Origin: Ulota crispa | Taxonomy: Eukaryota; Streptophyta; Bryopsida; Orthotrichales; Orthotrichaceae | Assembly (NCBI GenBank): GCA_963920765.1 | Contig: OY987244.1 | Location: forward strand, 5,768,501-5,832,500 | DNA length: 64,000 nucleotides | Direction: 5' to 3' | Shown: positions 61,190 through 64,000 of the stretch, in pieces | Numbering within the stretch: position 1 is the first letter of the stretch | How the letters are laid out: every line of letters begins with the position of its first letter | Notes under the pieces: model-generated | What the model was told of the DNA's origin: nothing | Database searches by the model: none | Seen by the model: only the letters and a program-made list of their open reading frames with translations | Position numbers and translations under genes: made by a program

Positions 61190-62112
61190 TCTATTATATA
61201 TAATAGAACTGGGTGTCTGTCAATCAAGCATATTTTTCCTACGTGGCATGGGGGCAAGCCATGCGCTCCCATAATAAAATTGCACATACCATGGGGGGCA
61301 TGCATTCGGCCATGGCGGGGTGATAAAAATAATCATAAAAAGTTCTTGGATTGATATCTCACTTGTCACACATTGAAAAAACAATTAAAATCAGCCTCAC
61401 CTCTCACACACACTAAAAAACGATTAAAATAAGCCTCACTTGTCACACATTAAAAAAACAATTAAACAAGGGAATTGATATGTGCACACTGGGGGTTGAT
61501 ATTTGCACACCCCCTTGGGAGGTAAATTGTAGATTTCTACCATCAAAAACCTGAATTTGAGAATTTTGAATTCAAATATGGACTTAGAGACCATGGTTTA
61601 CTTTGGAACCATATAAAAGTTTGCAATTGAACAACACCCAATGAAAAAACTTATCTTTTTTTACAAACAATAGTAAAAGTAACATTTTTTCCCCTAGCTA
61701 AGCTTTTTCATTGAATGTTATTAAATTGCAACTTTTTTTATGGTTCTAGAGTAAATCATGGTCTCTATGTCCAAATCTGAATTCAAAATTCTCAAATTCA
61801 ACTTTTTGATGGTAGAAATCTACAATTTACCTCTTGGGGGGTATGCAAATATCAACCATTGGTATGCAAATATCAATTCCTTAAAAACACGATTAGCCTC
61901 ACTTGTCACAAAAACCATTAAAACAAGTAAAAAAAATGATTAAAATAAGCGACAACATGACAAATTAAACAAGCAAGAAACAATTAAATAAACAAAACAA
62001 TAAACATGATTAGAATAAACAATTAAAATAAACAACAAACTAAACATGATTAAAACCTTCACCCTTAACTTATGTGTTTGAAGTGGGCCCGAAGGGTGCA
62101 CGGGTCCACTAG
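61190..62112 (+). mobile_element. Short non-autonomous Helitron
   Basis: Begins TCTATTATATATAATAGAAC after an A and ends GGGTCCACTAG before a T, so it sits between A and T as Helitrons do. The 5' TC, the 3' CTAG and a GC-rich hairpin just before the end (GGGCCCG ... CGGGTCC, 62087-62107) are the three hallmarks. No Rep/helicase is encoded. It contains a nested fold-back element at 61473-61885. Confidence 0.75.
61473..61885. mobile_element. Fold-back element F2 (copy 2), nested in the Helitron
   Basis: The left end GGGAATTGATATGTGCACAC is mirrored by GCAAATATCAATTCCTT at the right, and the interior matches the copy at 38298-38705 (TAGATTTCTACCATCAAAAA, GACTTAGAGACCATGG, CAACACCCAATGAAAAA). 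Confidence 0.8.
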
Positions 62113-64000
62113 TGTAGAAACAAAAGGGAACGCACTCTATATGGATTTAATGTAATAACAAAACAGAAAATAAATTTTTTCTAACGCACGCGTCTGGCAG
62201 CCCCAACCAAGACATAGGGTAACTTTCAAACTACTATCATTTTTTTGACACAGACTATTAGCAGTCACAATCAAGCTGCGGCAAAAAGTAACTTGACTAA
62301 CCTTGTCCCACCATTTCTTCACAAGGCCACATCCCACCAACAATTCGAGTTCTTTGTAAGAGTTTTTTTTAGTTTCCGCACTCGTTTCCACATCAAACCA
62401 AACGATAGAGTTTGGGTTATGTATACAAGTAGGAAATTAACAACACATCTCAAAAGTTTAAAAGTTCAAAGCAAGCTCAACACGCTCACTTACTCTGGTC
62501 ATTGTAGTAGTTTAACCCTTAAACGCCAATGTGAACGTTTTTGGTACAATAGATGACAAATAAATAGTACGTTGGATGTAAGAAAGCCATTTTTCATCCG
62601 TCATTTTTTAAATGATCATGTCCATCATGGAAGGCAAATATTAGTCTCATTGTATGTATTCATGTTTTTCAAATATTAAAATGGTAAGAAAACTCATAAA
62701 GATAGTGTTAAGCCCCATGCTATTTTTCTTGCAATTTTCATGAGGGCAACATGCAATGCTAGCTTATGCAACTTTTGATAATAAGATTTAACTATGTGTG
62801 CACTTTTTCACACCAATATAGCACGCAGTTTTCATGTTTAGAGCATCTCCAACGTTGCACTTCAAACTTGACACTTCAAGATATTACAACTGTATTTGAC
62901 AGGCTCCCAAAATTCTTGTTCTCCAACCTTGCATTTCAAAAGTGACCCTTGGGCTTCACATGTGTCCTATAAATAATCATTTGACCATTCATCAAGGAGA
63001 ATATAGGATAAAGCTCACTAAACTTAAGATGAATAGTGTTTTGAAAAACCATTACTTTGACGCACTAGGATAAAGTACCATTATGGCACATTACTAGGTA
63101 AATTGGGAGAAAGAGAACATTATGGGACTTTCACTATTTCTGTCATTATGTAAAATTCAGCATATTACAAAAAAAAAATCATGTAATTTCTTGTACAATA
63201 TTGAAGTCTTAGTGATTACTTACAAGAATTTCAAATAATTTTCAACTTTGAGCTATAGCTATGCCTACATTTATTGTATGTAATATTAAGATAGAGTACA
63301 AAATGGTACCTAAGTTTTTCCCAATTTACCCAATATACCCAATATGGTGTTCATATCCATCAACTCCATTGACAACCTTCACAGTAGTGTGTGTCGCTGA
63401 CTTGCATAAGTTGCACCACAAGAGAAGAGAGACGTTGAAGGACTTGCGTAAGGAAAATGAGTGCGAAAACGTGCTAAAAAGCTCACCGGAATTTCTGAAG
63501 GCAGAGGTACTTTTGTTGTGATACACCGTTGACATGAGCCTGGATTCCCTTCCCACTTAGATTCCACCCCCCTCCCCCCCTTACAGCGTTGCTTTCATAA
63601 TGCACGGCAGTGAGAGAGAGAGGGCATCTTAGACGAAGACGGTGAGCTGAAACAACGGCACAACTCTTCAAGCCTCCGATCAAGGTCCGGGAAGAACCGA
63701 CCGCTAATTCAATGCTAATCGATCAAAATGAAATTTGTAATTTATAAACTTCGGCTAAAAACTGGTCAAAAATCTTTAAAAAAAATACATAATATGAAAT
63801 AGAGAAAATAATCGATAGAGGTTCTTGATAAATTGGTTCAATACATGAATTGAAGGAAATCTATTAAAAAATTTCAAATACTTTTCGGACCTTGCCTCCG
63901 ACTGTTCCACCCCTGGTAGAATAAATAGTGTAAATAAATTATGTAAGAGCATCTCCTGCCACCCCCCAAATGAGCCTTTTGCGTTCAAACCATACCAAAT
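62113..64000. other. Intergenic with DNA-transposon ends; no gene seen
   Basis: A TTAACCCTTAAACGCC terminus, like the TTAA-bounded family, lies at 62512, without a visible partner. AGAGCATCTCCAACG at 62842 and TAAGAGCATCTCC at 63946 are ends of 'GAGCATCTCC' elements; the last runs off the window. Frames near 63261-63683 show no domain. Confidence 0.45.

Overview
The window is nuclear DNA of a land plant. It is AT-rich, intron-rich and loaded with transposable elements. Three spliced genes can be read, all on the minus strand, and all have plant-type architectures: an ASHR3/SDG4-type PHD-SET histone methyltransferase, a GT37 (xyloglucan fucosyltransferase-type) cell-wall enzyme, and a U-box protein of the plant PUB62/PUB63 type. 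The lineage cannot be fixed from sequence alone. The kind of Ty3/gypsy element present makes a seed-free plant (lycophyte, fern or bryophyte) my tentative guess.

Layout. 1-15.7 kb has no gene I can support. It holds fold-back elements, a family of short elements bounded by TTAA and terminal inverted repeats beginning CCCCTAAAGG, and an array of 'catgggtaaa' repeats. 16.1-21.8 kb carries 11 coding exons of the ASHR3-like gene; its 5' end lies somewhere between 21.8 and 25.4 kb, a stretch with a 200-base assembly gap in imperfect tandem repeats. 27.3-33.2 kb is a decayed Ty3/gypsy retrotransposon on the minus strand, with gag, protease, reverse transcriptase, RNase H and integrase remnants. It also has two unusual parts: a C5 cytosine-methyltransferase motif-I segment before the reverse transcriptase, and a PHD-like zinc finger after the integrase. 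34.1-34.6 kb is a GC-rich island of unknown origin. 36.56-39.65 kb is a complete non-autonomous CACTA element with a CCC target duplication. 41.2-43.3 kb is the four-exon fucosyltransferase gene, with a telo-box minisatellite in intron 1. 44.8-51 kb is mostly repeats. 51.4-57.4 kb is the 13-exon U-box gene, whose first exon and upstream region are duplicated in tandem. 58.7-64 kb is again transposon-rich: fold-back elements, a short Helitron with a nested fold-back element, and 'GAGCATCTCC' repeat ends.

The three host genes act in different processes (chromatin marking, cell-wall glycosylation, ubiquitin ligation) and show no sign of forming a functional cluster. The most notable biology is in the mobile DNA: the retrotransposon carrying chromatin-type domains, and the TTAA-bounded element families, whose ends resemble the piggyBac pattern.
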